Assembly: GCA_032871835.1 (NCBI GenBank)
Contig: CM065297.1
Coordinates: forward strand, 18,764,098 to 18,828,097
Source: Dipteronia dyeriana
Lineage: Eukaryota; Streptophyta; Magnoliopsida; Sapindales; Sapindaceae
Length of the DNA stretch: 64,000 bases
Direction: 5' to 3'
The position numbers and the translations under genes were made by a program. Position 1 is the first letter of the stretch. Every line of letters starts with the position of its first letter. The notes below the pieces were generated by a model. That model was given only the letters and a program-made list of their open reading frames with translations, ran no database searches and was not told the origin of the DNA. Shown one piece after another: positions 20,803 to 31,730 of the stretch.

Positions 20803-22889
20803 TTCTCAGATCTACACTCATATGAGAGATGACCTTTCTTACCACAATTCCAGCACTCTACATCATTTTCGCTTCGTTGCTGGTTTCTCGAATAGTTAGC
20901 CTGATTCCTTGACTTGGACTTTCCTCTTAACTTTGATCTTCCCCATTGATTCGTGTTCTAATTTTTGCTTCTGCCTTTCCTACCTTCCAAATTCAGTGTT
21001 GAAGATGTAGACACCCCTAATCACTCTTCACGCATCCTGATCTCTTCGGTCATGATCATATTTACAACCTGCTGAAGATTCAATTTTTATTTCCCGAACG
21101 AGTTGGCAATTAACTGGCATGTCGTCTTCTAACTTTCTAGCAATTGGGTGAGTAGAAACGTGGCCATAAACTCCTCATCAAAACCTATAGACAAAGAACA
21201 CAACCCATCCTTCACTTCATTGAACTTGTTCAGAAAATATTTAAAGTTCTGACCCTCTGCGATCTTCAAGGTTGATATCTTCCTGACAAGATGGACTTTC
21301 CTTACTGTAGAAGGCTGTTCGTATAGGTATGATAGGGTTTCCATTAGATCTTTGTTTGTCTGTTGATCCTTTACGTTGAAGGCGACCTGTTTCATCAAAC
21401 TGAGACGAATTGCTCCAAATGCTTTCCAGTCCAGGAGTTCAAAATCATCATTAAGGGTGGGCACGGTTCGGTTCAGTTTTGAGCAAAACTGAACTGAATC
21501 AAAAATATTTCGGTTCATCCAAAATTGATCCGGTTTAAACCGAATAAGCTATAGTAACCGAAATGAACTGAACTGATTTTAATCGGTTCGGTTTGGTTTG
21601 GTTCATTTCAATTTTGTGCCCAATTGGTCTGATAGGCTTAGTGAGACTTTTTAATATGTTTTGGGCCTTTTGACATATTTTTTTACCAGTTTTAGTTTTA
21701 TTCCCATAACTCTATGGAAACAGAGCACTAAACCCATCTCTTTCTCTTGTTCCTCTCAATTCAACCAAAGTTGTAAATGAAGAATTGAAAACAAAAGGTA
21801 CATTGACTACTGTCTATACACATATTTATATATATATATATATAGACACAAACAAAATATAAATAAAGTTACAACATATATTTGAATCTTAGATTAGATA
21901 CAAACATTCTCAGATTATTACATCAAGTCAATAAGTAATTAGACACATACAATCGCATATTCAAATTAGATACAAACAATCACAGATTGATACATCAAAC
22001 CAAAAAAGAAAGAAAAACAAGCTCAAAGAAAGAAAGAAAAAAATAAAGCTAAATCAACAACCACGAATGAGCAGATCGGACGAGTTGAAGAAGTGCAGAT
22101 CGGATGAGTTGAAGATCTGTCTTGTTGAAGCTTTGATTGGAGATGAAGAAGAGCAGATCAGATGTGAAACAAAAAAAGAAGACAAGAAGAAAATGAGAAA
22201 AACAAGAAGATAACCACCAGTCCACCAACGGAGAAGTGAAAGAAGACAAGAAGACATGATAAAGTGACAATGAGAAGACAAACCTTGAACGAGTTCACGA
22301 GCAGATCAGATGTTGAGATGGGAGAAAAATCAGTTAGAGATGTGCAGATGAGATGGAAAATCTTGGACGAGCTCATTAGTATATCGGATATGGAGTTGTG
22401 GAAGAGATGAGAAAATAGAGTTGACTGGTTGAGGAAGGGATGAGAGGCAGAGATGAGAGAATAGCCTTAAGTCGGCAAAGAGAAAAAGTAAAGAACACTA
22501 GGGTTTTTTTTAACTTATATATATATATACGGTTTAAATTGGTTCAAACCGATTTTGAAAAACCAAAACCAGTTTGAACCGAATACTTTTCGGTTTTCAA
22601 CTTTTTAAACCGGTTTAAACCGAGTTAATCATACGAACCGAACCAAACACCATTTTTTCGGTTCGGTTCGGTTCGGTTCCGAACTTAGTGCCCACCCCTA
22701 ATCATCATTATCCATGTTCTTCGGTTTCCGTTTCTTTTCCCAATCTTCATCGATCATATCATTTGGTCTCTTTTTTATCGGCCAATGCAGATCTTTCTGG
22801 TACAAATAATCTTCCATCTGCATCATCCAGAAGCTGAAATTTACTCAATTGAATTTCTCAATCTTATACGTTTCCTTCTTTGACTCCAT
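20803..22889 (-). pseudogene. Copia gag with intact CCHC knuckle, split by a MITE
   Basis: The likely start is Met at 22889 (MESKKETYKIEKFN), followed by an in-frame TGA, then FSFWMMQMEDYLYQKDLH, the N-terminal hallmark of TNT1-94-type gag. At 22709 the frame is broken by a 1249-bp MITE and resumes at 21451 with DFELLDWKAFGAIRLSLMKQ, YLYEQPSTVRKVHLVRKIST and FLNKFNEVKDGL. A clean C-x2-C-x4-H-x4-C knuckle (CWNCGKKGHLSYEC) is encoded near 20860-20815. Several stops separate these parts. Confidence 0.8.
21452..22700. mobile_element. Non-autonomous hAT element (MITE-like, 1249 bp) inside copia gag
   Basis: The termini are TAAGGGTGGGCAC (left) and TAGGGGTGGGCAC (complement of right), and the octamer ATCATCAT flanks both sides (21444-21451 and 22701-22708), a hAT-type 8-bp duplication. 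Subterminal zones are packed with GGTTCGG/CCGAACC and AAACCGGTTTAAACCG motifs. There is no transposase coding. An (AT)n run lies at 21826-21842. Removing it with one duplication copy rejoins the gag frame. Confidence 0.9.
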
Positions 22890-22972
22890 CTCCACGATGA
22901 AATTGATGACCTCGAGAGAACCTAAATTTGTGTGAAAAATAATCTGCCCCAACCAAGAGCTCTGATACCAAT

Positions 22973-23599
22973 TGTTGTTGAGAAATAATTGTACAGATAC
23001 AAATCTAATCACAAACACAAATAATGAAAGCAATAAGAAGAAAGAAGACGCCAAAGATTTTACGTGGTTCAGCAATTTGCCTACCTCCACGGAGCGCACC
23101 TCACTCAATCCACTATATCTCAGAGTTGATTACAATCTCTCTGCCTCTCTTTCAGTCTCTCTACAATTGCTCTCTCTAGCAATATTTTTCTCACACACTA
23201 CGCACTATTTTTCTACTTATTTTTGGAGTACAAATAATGGTAGTATTTATATGGAAGCACTAGGGTTAGCCAAATCCCAATTGGAATATATTTCATTTTT
23301 CAATTACTTATTTGCACAGGATTTCCTCTACTCGTGCAAATAAGCTTGTACCGCGGTCTGGACCACTGTGTAGGCACATGCATGCACCGCGGTCCACAAC
23401 GCATGGCTCGCCTGTGAAACTCCGCTCCAAAGACTGCGGTGTGTGCGCCATGTCCGCACCGTGGTCCACAACGCATGGCACCACTGTAAAACTTCACGGT
23501 GTGTGCCGGTGTCCGAGTTCGTGTCTCCCCCGTGGTCTCCGACACGCTACCTGTTGGGACTCGTTTTCTTGCTCGTTTCTGGCTTCACATATCCCAACA
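22973..23599 (-). repeat. 5' LTR of the copia element at 17000-23599
   Basis: Direct repeat of 17000-17639. Minus-strand TGGTATCAGAGC follows after two bases. Confidence 0.88.
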
Positions 23600-23604
23600 G
23601 TTAC

Positions 23605-24058
23605 CTGGTCATGTACAACAAGTAATCATAGGTGTCATTTGTTACAGATAAATGGTCCAAGAGTTTATTCGTAGTGATGACACTATCACGAACAAGACCA
23701 TTCTTTTTTATATCTTCTAATATCTCTTTTCTCCAAACCCATATCAATTTGTAAGGTTCACTGCCTTCATCAGCTTGATTTGGCCTATTAACCATAATGG
23801 AAGTTTGGCTGTTGATCTGTCGAAAAAGTTCCGTGAAATCAGAGATGACTCATCAATATAAACTTTAACTTAATTACATGTAGTTATATAATCCACCTTT
23901 GCGGTGTTGTAAGCTTCTGTGAAGCAATCTGGAAGAACAGTAACAAACCATCTAGGAACTATATAGTTATTATCCTGAAAGTTAATTGTAAAATCTTCGG
24001 GTTTATTTTCATTTCCCAAGAATGCAACACATTTTCATTTGTAATTGTAAACAGTTGC
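23605..24058 (-). pseudogene. BGAL pseudogene exons 10-11
   Basis: Exon 10 (24058-23897) reads ATVYNYK-stop-KCVAFLGNENKPEDF and continues to RWFVTVLPDCFTEAYNTAK, the beta-sandwich segment after the catalytic barrel (CAAFLGN and SILPDC in relatives). The stop replaces Trp or a similar residue. Exon 11 (23816-23605, 212 bases) begins INSQTSIMVNRPN and ends VTNDTYDYLLYMTR at a GT donor. The 5' LTR of a copia element starts five bases into the following intron. Confidence 0.86.
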
Positions 24059-24156
24059 CTACAATTGAACAGAAATGAATATTTAGAGTGCAGACAAAAA
24101 AAAAAAGAGTTGATTTTTAAAAACTTTGTAACATAATATTAAAATTAAGTACTCAC

Positions 24157-25647
24157 ACTCATCATATTTCCATAGTCAATATCTCTTATATATCCATAAA
24201 GCAAGGTTTTTTTGCACGGATAGTAGGATAAGATGAAGATTTCTAAGATGCCCCCACTTGGGCTGTTTCAGGTTCCTGTGATCGTCAAGAGGAGCATCAT
24301 AGGCTATGTTTGAGATTGTTTTATTTAAGAAAAAAAATATACTTATAGCTACATTAAAAAATAATCAATTTTAAAAAAAAGTTGGTAAATATTTGGTAAA
24401 CTAAATTTTAAAATTGTTTAACTTTTGAAAGGAAGGAAATTGTATTGAACAAAATTACTAAAATAGACATCATTAATAATATAAATATAAATTATATAAA
24501 AAGAAATAAATAATAAATTTAAAAGGAAAAAATTTATAACTGAGTCAACTCATTCATCTAAACACTGAGTTATCGAGTCAACTCGTTCATCTTAATATTA
24601 AGTTATTGAGTCAACTCGGCTGAGTTAACTCACTCACTCAATCTTTGTTATCTCTGCAACTCAGCTCCAAATCCACCATCGTCTCTCGCTCGCCGCTGAC
24701 ATCGAGGGATCATCGTCCTTCATTTGTCGTTGTCGAGAGCGCCACCGACATAGGTGCCAACGCCGAACTGAAATTGTCAAGGGAAGTCCCAGATCGTAAA
24801 AATGGAGGCGACTGACAAGGGTGTGTCGACTTTGGCGTCGATGGAGAGGCGGCGTCGTTGTCGATGGAGAGGCGGAGTCAGTCGTGAGTGATATCCTCCG
24901 GCCTCCAACTCTGGTTGTGGCCGCCACCACCGTTGCTCAGTTTTTTTTTATTTTGTTTATATTATTATTATTTATAAGGGTGATACAATCTTGTAATAAA
25001 ATAGTGAGGATATTTTGGACATTGTATAAACATTAAGTTAGTTTCTGCTTCAAAAAGCAGCCCTAACCAACTTCTCAAAAGTTGATTGTATAATAAGTTG
25101 CTTTTGAGAAGTTTACCAAACACCTATTTTCTCAAAACTTGAGAAATAATTACTTATTTCTCAAGTAAAATCAATCTCAAACATAGCTATAGTCATATGA
25201 GGTTGTGATGAATGGACCCCAGTTGTATGGCCAAAGTTGGTGCCTCCATGGTACTACAAGCATGGAAGAAAAAGAAAACATCAAGCATCAGTACTCCACA
25301 TAAATGTTGTTTCTTAATTGCCAAGTAACTGGTATTTTTCTGAGTTGTTGTTGAGATCTCACAGTGTAATAGTTCATGAGACTGCCACCATATTGGGAAA
25401 AAAGACCCACAGCAGAGGCAACATCCTTAACAGTCCTGTGCAAACGTAGCCCTCCTCAGTCCTGAAACCTGTCAAAATATGAACAAAATCAAATCAACAA
25501 CATGATTAAAAGAACCGAAAATTGAAGAATTTGAAATGAAAGTGTAAGTGTAACTCACCAGCCAGTCCAGTTCTCAGTCCACATCTTGGGGCTATTTTCA
25601 TTGTTGGTTTGCCAATCATCACAGTAAAAGTCATTTCATGTGTCGAT
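24157..25647 (-). pseudogene. BGAL pseudogene exons 7-9, exon 9 split by a DNA transposon
   Basis: Exon 7 (25647-25559) has IDT-stop-NDFYCDD and PKMWTENWTGW; the Glu in TEN is the family nucleophile. Exon 8 (25468-25363) reads FQD-stop-GGLRLHRTVKDVA and QYGGSLMNYYT, with Trp to stop at the conserved WGG. Exon 9 starts at 25253 with YHGGTNFGHTTG, loses one base, continues PFITTSYDY, is cut by the 885-bp element at 24303-25187, resumes [20 protein letters not shown] and ends at 24157 after a one-base gain. All three segments are standard plant BGAL landmarks. Confidence 0.88.
24303..25187. mobile_element. 885-bp TIR transposon in BGAL exon 9
   Basis: The terminal inverted repeats are GCTATGTTTGAGATTG (24303) and CAATCTCAAACATAGC (ending 25187), flanked by CATAG and TATAG, a short and slightly decayed target duplication. 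The BGAL reading SYDY|DAP resumes across it. The interior has imperfect direct repeats of GAGTCAACTC (24540-24640) and a GC-rich 250-bp core (24655-24935) with open frames on both strands, possibly captured host sequence that I cannot identify. The TIR and length fit a PIF/Harbinger- or hAT-type non-autonomous element; the superfamily is not settled. Confidence 0.75.
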
Positions 25648-25730
25648 CTGAATCGAAAAAGACGTTTAATTAGAAGAAAGATAAAGAAAATTTACAAAAG
25701 TGAATAAAATAAAATTTTGGAGTATATTAC

Positions 25731-25877
25731 AATAGGCTATGGTGCATCTCCTTGTTTACACATGATCCAAAGCACACCAACATCGAAACTTAGAACCAAA
25801 TCATCGCACCATTGTACGTGATCCTTTCCATCTTGTCCATAATGACCTTGTTTAACAAGGCCAAATTCATTTTCAAT
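25731..25877 (-). pseudogene. BGAL pseudogene exon 6 (acid/base glutamate)
   Basis: 147 bases between an AG acceptor and a GT donor. It reads IENEFGLVKQGHYGQDGKDH and then ends CKQGDAP-stop-PI. The Glu after Asn in NEF is the GH35 proton donor of the family. An in-frame TAG stands where plant BGALs have Asp (DAPDPI). The preceding exon now lies about 15.7 kb away because of two insertions in the intron. Confidence 0.87.
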
Positions 25878-26299
25878 CTATAATATATATATATATATAT
25901 ACATACGATGGAAATGGTAAGAAATAATCAAAATATTTATAAGTTTATTGTTTTTAACTAAAAGATTATATTTGATTATATTTAACACCTTTTGGCTTGA
26001 ACAACCAAAATTACCCCTCATTTTATCTTTACTACACCGACATAAAAAATTACCCTCATTCTTTTCCACCTCCAAAATTAGATCTCTCTGATAATTTGAA
26101 AATCAGATCTCTCTCTTCGATGAATGTCGTCCATTGCTGCCGCCCCCTTGCCTATCAACGCCGCCAACTGCAGCGACCGTCAACGCCGCACCACGCCTTC
26201 GCCTTCGTCTTTTTTCTCTCATCAACTACACTTATTGGAGCGACCGTTCAAGCACGTCAGCGTTGCGACCAGTTCTGTGTTCAAACAACAACACCGCAA

Positions 26300-27745
26300 T
26301 AGGTTTTCGAGTTTCAGGTGTTTTCGATTTTTGACTTCTTGGTTATCACAAATTCTTTGTGTTTTAACATTTTCATTTCAGTCGACTGTTTTCTTCCATA
26401 TTTGGAAGTTGTTTTAAATTTAGGGTTGGAATTGTTGGGACTGCTATTACTCTTTATTTTTCATGGTTGGTGTTGACTTTGGGACTATTTGGATACACCG
26501 TTTTTGGTGGGTGTCCTCTTTCATGGAATGGTTTCTCTGTTCAGACTTTTATTGGGCTTTGGGAATTTTTAAGCTCTCTGTGGCTTCTGGGTTTGCTCTC
26601 GTATGTGTTTGCTCGTCCTCGATTTATTAAGTTTTGAATTAATTATATAGAGAAAATGATCAATTATATTTGTTTTGTGATTGATTATTTAGGTTGGAGA
26701 ACTTTTATTATAGGATATAGGATATTGATTATAGTGACTGGTTATATGCACAACATTAAAGTAGTTGTTGATGCCCTTTCCATTTGGTTGGTTCCTTGTA
26801 CCAGACTTCCCTTCCATATATAGCCTTCATTTGTTTCTTTTTCAGTCCATTGTGATTTTGTTTACATTTAGTTTCTCTTCATTTTAAATTCTTGTTTGCT
26901 GGATAACTATATATGCCTGGGAATCAATGCTTGGATTTTTTGCTGCAACCGGGTATGTTACTGGCAGAAGGTTTCCTTTCCCTTCCCTTTTTGAAAATCC
27001 TTACTTTTTACTTATAATAATCAATGGAAATGAAAAGACATAATTGAATACGATGTAAGAAAAATATTGAAGCGGGAATAAGGTGTATGACACTAAAAAA
27101 AGCTAGAGCTTAAGTTTCTAGTAATATTGAACAAGGGTTATGTATGTTGGCATCATAATTTCAATTCCAATTTGTTCACATATTAGAGTAATTAGGAGGG
27201 GCACCAGACCAAGGGGTCAAAATTTCCCTGACTATTGACCCTCATTTTAGAGTAATTATTAATTGCGTAATAGTATATGTAGTTGATTCAAATTAGATAG
27301 AATGTTTCTTGGGGATATAAGTGGCAGATCATTTTACTTAACAGTTATTGATACTTGCACATAATGCCATTCTTGGAGACTAAGGATAGGTTGAATTGGG
27401 TTCAAGTGAATATTGATAAGCAGTCTTTTTATCTTCCCATCTCAGATTTCCTTGTATTCGATATGGTGACAATTTTCTTTTACAAGGGTTTTTGGTTGAT
27501 CTAGGATCTTTTCTTATACTTGAGAGCACTCACTTTTGGGGTGGTAACCCCATTGTTATTTATGTAGTCTCAACTTATAAACTTGAAACATAGTTTGTAA
27601 ATGGATTATCAACATGGTTGTAAAACTACTAGGGACTTGGTATGAGCTTTCACCTTTTTATTTGTGTTTAGATGAGGCCAACGGTTGTTCCATTTCACAA
27701 AAAATGGGCAGAATTTTTAACTTTTTCGCATAATCAGTGTTGTTG
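26300..27745. other. Non-coding interior of the Pack-MULE-like element
   Basis: T-rich, intron-like sequence with no recognisable protein-coding exon; possibly intronic host DNA carried with the MATE fragment. Confidence 0.45.
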
Positions 27746-27749
27746 TTAT

Positions 27750-28035
27750 TGTAATGGTTAACGAATTAGCAGTTTTACTGGCATTCACCATTTTTCTCAA
27801 TTGCAATCAACCAGTTCTTTCAGGTGAGGAGCTCAAAACAACTTTGTTCTATTTGCAAAATGTAAACACTCAAATCTCGTGGTATGATTTGGTTTGGCGA
27901 TTGTCTAACATTTCCCAGGGGTGGCAGTAGGATCTAGTTGGCAAGCATTAGTGGCATTTATAAACATTGGTAGTTACTACACTGTGGGAGTGCCTCTTGG
28001 GGTTTTGTTGGGATGTTTACTGAAATATAATGTTA
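27750..28035 (+). pseudogene. Captured MATE (DTX-type) transporter fragment, two exons with intact splice sites
   Basis: The first exon piece (to 27823) reads ELAVLLAFTIFLNCNQPVLS and ends CAG|GTGAGG. The second starts at 27919 after CCCAG and reads GVAVGSSWQALVAFINIGSY followed by YTVGVPLGVLLGCLLKYNV. The splice phase joins as QPVLS-G-VAVG, the highly conserved motif in the C-terminal half of plant MATE exporters. Only about 65 residues, two transmembrane segments, are present, so it is a gene fragment and not a transporter. MATE proteins export organic solutes or metabolites by H+ or Na+ antiport. Confidence 0.72.
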
Positions 28036-28039
28036 GAGT

Positions 28040-28970
28040 ATTGTAATTTTTTTTTTGGTGACTTGTAATTAAGTTTTGAATTATAAGTTACAATTTCAAT
28101 TGTATTCCAAGTTTAATAACAATGATTCTTAAAGTTACATGTCAATTAATTTTAAAGTTGCATGTCAAATGATTTTCAAGTTATATGCTAGTTGAGTTTC
28201 AAGTTATATGTCAACAAGTTACATGCTAGTTTAATTACAAGTTACATGTTTGTTGTCTTCCAAGTTACATGCCAGTTTTATTTAAATTTACATGCCAGTT
28301 TTCGTTCCAAATTACATGTCAAGTTGAGGGTGTTCTAAGTTTCAGTTGTATTCAAATTTACATATCAGTTTTGATACCCGACGTTGACAGGGTTGGTCAC
28401 GACGATGAAGATTGCAATCATGTATTAGCGATGAAGTTTTAATTACTTTTTGTACTAGCAATGTCGTTTTGAAATGATATGAGAATTGAATTCCAGTAAT
28501 GTTACATGCTAGAAGTTACATGTCAGTTGATACTGAAGCTACATGCTAGTTACAAATGAAGTTACATGCAAGGGTATTTAATCACAACATTTGGAAGATT
28601 TGTTTCATTCAAAATTTCAGTAATGTTACACACTAGAAGTTAAATGCCAGTTGATATTAAAGTTATATGTTAGTTAAAAATGTAGTTACATGCCAATTCA
28701 TTTAATCACCACATTTGAAAGATTGATTTCATTCACAATTCCAGTAATGTTAAATGCTAGAAGTTACATGTCGGTTGATACTGAAGTTATATACTAGTTA
28801 AAAATAAAGTTACATGCTAATTCATTTAATCACCACATTTAGAATATTGATTTCATTCACAATTCCAGTCATGTTACATGCTAGCATGCAAGAAGTTACA
28901 TGTCAGTTGATACTGAAGTTATATACTAGTTAAAAATGAAGTTACATGTCTGTTCATTTAATCACAATAA
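28040..28970. repeat. TTACATG minisatellite, with about 125-bp higher-order units
   Basis: The motif AAGTTACATGCYAGTT and close variants recur dozens of times. From 28490 a longer unit of roughly 120-128 bp (GTTACATGCTAGAAG, CAGTTGATACTGAAGTTA, CATTTAATCACCACATTT, GATTTCATTCACAATTCCAG) repeats about four times. From 28970 to 29560 the sequence is A/T-rich without identifiable content. Confidence 0.85.
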
Positions 28971-29559
28971 GTCGAAGACTAATTTGATATACTTTAAAAA
29001 ATAAAATTCGAGTATCGTCATTTCCTACACTTCAAAAACAACAATGATGCATCAACAACCTAATCAATCACAATTGGTAATGAAGTTAATCAATAGTTTT
29101 ATTTGTTAATCTAGTTTTTTTTTTTGAAACCCTTTGGGTTTATCTAAAAAAATGACAGCTTTCTTCAAGGAAAGCATTCCCATTTTCCATCAAGAAATGC
29201 GGTAAAAATAGAAACAATATCATTCTCAAATTTATGGTGTTTGTAAGTTTAATTTGTGAAATTGTTTTACATAGCAAGCAAAAACCCCACTTTGATTTTA
29301 CTGTTTCATTACCATTCACCAAATCAAATCACTTCTTTAATCCAAATTATTAAAAAAAAATGTTTCATATTACATTATATTGAACTAATGGGTCAAAATG
29401 GGTGAAGAATATATACAAAAGCAATGATAAATTTTTTTCTTCACATAATCAGATACTACAATGTGTATATATACATTATTACATTAAACTTGTTTTGATT
29501 CAGAAGAAGCAATCCTAGAAGTGGAAAAATTGGAGTAAATCCAACAAGCACATTACATA

Positions 29560-31320
29560 CTTGTGTTGGTGACAATCCTGAAAACCCTACTACGATTAAT
29601 GTCATCAAACTTGTAGTGCCCCATAAATCCAATACTAAAACTTTTTCTTACCCAATCCACCATTGCCTTTTTGCATCATCGCTACAAATTCAGTGTAATT
29701 TAGTAGACTGTCCTGAAAACCAAAATCAAACACAATTCTAAATTAGTATACCGTCAAATTGTTTCAAACAAACTTTTCCCGCAACTTCAAAGGTTTGATA
29801 ACTTTACTAATGAAAGCATTGTCAGAACCATATGATTTGAGAATCTTGACCAATCATACTCATCTTAAAGCAACTAACACCACATTAAAGAGTTAACAAA
29901 ATTACTTATAGCCTTCATTAACTTTTTTCCGTTCATCTAGATTTGAACCAAATTTTTTCAGTTCATCAAACCACATATTTCTTACTCAATCAGATTGGCA
30001 CCAAATTTTTTCAGTTCAACTTTGAGTTTTTCAAAAGTGATTTCGTGTCAATCAATCCTAGTTATAAGTTACAAATCTAAAATAAACACATATTTCACAA
30101 TTAACAATCACCAAATTAAATCCCAAAAACACGATACTTGTGTTGTGTAAAAATCCTGAAAAGTTATATAAACAAAAAAAGGAAGCCCGACTATGATTAA
30201 TGTCATCAAACTTGTAGTGCCCCATAAATCCAATACTAAAACTTCTTCTTACCCAATCCACCATTGCCTTTTTGTATCATCGCCACAAATTCACTGTAAT
30301 TTATTAGACCGTCCTTAAAACCAAAATCAAACACAATTCTAAATTAGTATACTGTCAAATTGTTTCAAACAAACTTTTCCTGCAATTTCAAAGGTTTGAT
30401 AGCTTTACTATTGAAAGCATTGTCAGAACCATATGATTTGAGAATCTTGACCAATCATACTCATCTTAAAGCAACTAACACCACATTAAAGAGTTAACAA
30501 AATTAATTATAGCCTTCATTAACTTTTTTCCGTTCATCTAGATTTGAACCAAATTTTTCCAGTTCATCAAACCACATATTTCTTACTCAATCAGATTGGC
30601 ACCAAATTTTTTCAGTTCAACTTTGAGTTTTTCAAAAGTGATTTCGTGTCAATCAATCCTAGTTATAAGTTACAAATCCAAAATAAACACATAATTCACA
30701 ATTAACAATCACCAAATTAAATCCCAACAACACGATACTTGTGTTGTGTAAAAATCCTGAAAAGTTATATAAACAAAAAAGGAAGCCTGACTTTGATTAA
30801 TGTCATCAAACTTGTAGTGCTCCATAAATCTAATACTAAAACTTCTTCTTACCCAATCAACCATTGCCTTTTTGTATCATCGCCACAAATTCACTGTAAT
30901 CTATTAGACCGTCATGATAACCAAAATCAAACACAATTCTAAATTAGTGTATTGTCAAATTGTTTCAAACAAATTTTTCCTGCAACTTCAAAGGTTTGAT
31001 AACTTTACTAATGACAACATTGCCAGAACCATATGATATGAGAATCTTAACCAATCATACTCATCTTAAAGCAACTAACATCACATTAAAGACTTAACAA
31101 AATTACTTATAGCCTTCATTAACTTTTCTTTTTTCAGTTCATCCAACCATAGATTTCTTACGCATCCATATTGGCACCAAATTTGTTCAGTCCAACTTTA
31201 AGTTTTTCAAAAGTGATTTCATGTCAATCAATCCTAGTTATATGTTACAGATCCAAAATAAACACATATTTCACAATTAACAATCATCAAATTAAATCCC
31301 AACAACACGATAACACGAGC
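29560..31320 (-). repeat. Three tandem units of about 600 bp carrying CDPK-derived exon pieces
   Basis: GATTAATGTCATCAAACTTG recurs at about 29594, 30195 and 30795, giving a period of 600-601 bp; the whole unit repeats nearly intact and the third is the most diverged. On the minus strand each unit contains first ITFEKLKVELKKFGANL (30057-30000, 30657-30600, about 31235-31165) and then NYSEFVAMIQKGNGG-type sequence (29710-29650, 30310-30250, 30910-30850). These resemble the first and fourth EF-hands of plant calcium-dependent protein kinases, in gene order, with intron-like DNA between. Stops precede the first motif, so no protein is expected. Confidence 0.75.
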
Positions 31321-31659
31321 AACAACTGTTCGAACAATTCAAATGTGCCCAATTTTCATTGAATCGAATCCCAACAAATCCAACACATCAAAATTTTTTT
31401 TTGTAAAGAAAACATGTTTTTCTAAATGATAATATATGTTTTGGTGATTAACTTTTGTATTATGTAAGAACTCACATGAATATTGAGAAGTGATTTACCG
31501 TTTGAACACAGAACCAGTTGCGGCGTTAACGGCTCCAAGCGAAGTCGGCAACGAGAGAAAAACGGACAAGGTGAACCCCTGCATTGATCGGCTCGGGAGG
31601 AAGCGGCTGCAGGTGGCGGCATCGACGACAATGGACAACGGGAAAGGAGGCGACGATGG

Positions 31660-31730
31660 ACTTTTTCTTTTCTTTTTTTCTTTCTCTTTCTCTTTCTCTT
31701 TCTCTTTCTCTTTCTCTTTCTCTCTGCTAG
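31660..31730 (+). repeat. TTTCTC microsatellite
   Basis: About eight tandem TTTCTC units in the right inverted arm; low-complexity Lys/Arg or Phe/Ser frames here are not genes. Confidence 0.9.

Larger units (their letters stand above)
17000..23599 (-). mobile_element. Ty1/copia retrotransposon (TNT1-94-like) inserted in a BGAL intron
   Basis: Two LTRs of 640 bp (17000-17639) and 627 bp (22973-23599) share TGTTGGGATATGTGAAG at one end and CTCAACAACA at the other. On the minus strand, 5' LTR, Met-tRNA primer site (22970-22958), gag, zinc knuckle, protease, integrase, RT, RNase H, polypurine tract (17655-17640) and 3' LTR follow in copia order. Gag is interrupted by a hAT MITE. Stops, frameshifts and a Gly to Glu change in the protease motif make it inactive. 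The insertion lies 5 bp inside a BGAL intron; no clean 5-bp target duplication remains (AGCAC against GTTAC). Confidence 0.9.

Noticed and set aside
17000..23599. A clean 5-bp target duplication for the copia element
   Set aside because: The flanks AGCAC and GTTAC (plus strand) do not match, so I do not claim one; the LTR pair and BGAL context support the insertion without it.
23300..23674. Arg/His/Cys-rich frames of up to 120 residues on both strands
   Set aside because: They lie inside the GC-rich part of a copia LTR and recur at 17400-17670 in the other LTR; no independent gene evidence.
28040..28970. Regularly spaced short repeats resembling a CRISPR array
   Set aside because: Units vary in length and sequence, 'spacers' are themselves repetitive, the surroundings are plant nuclear DNA and no cas genes exist. 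It is a minisatellite.
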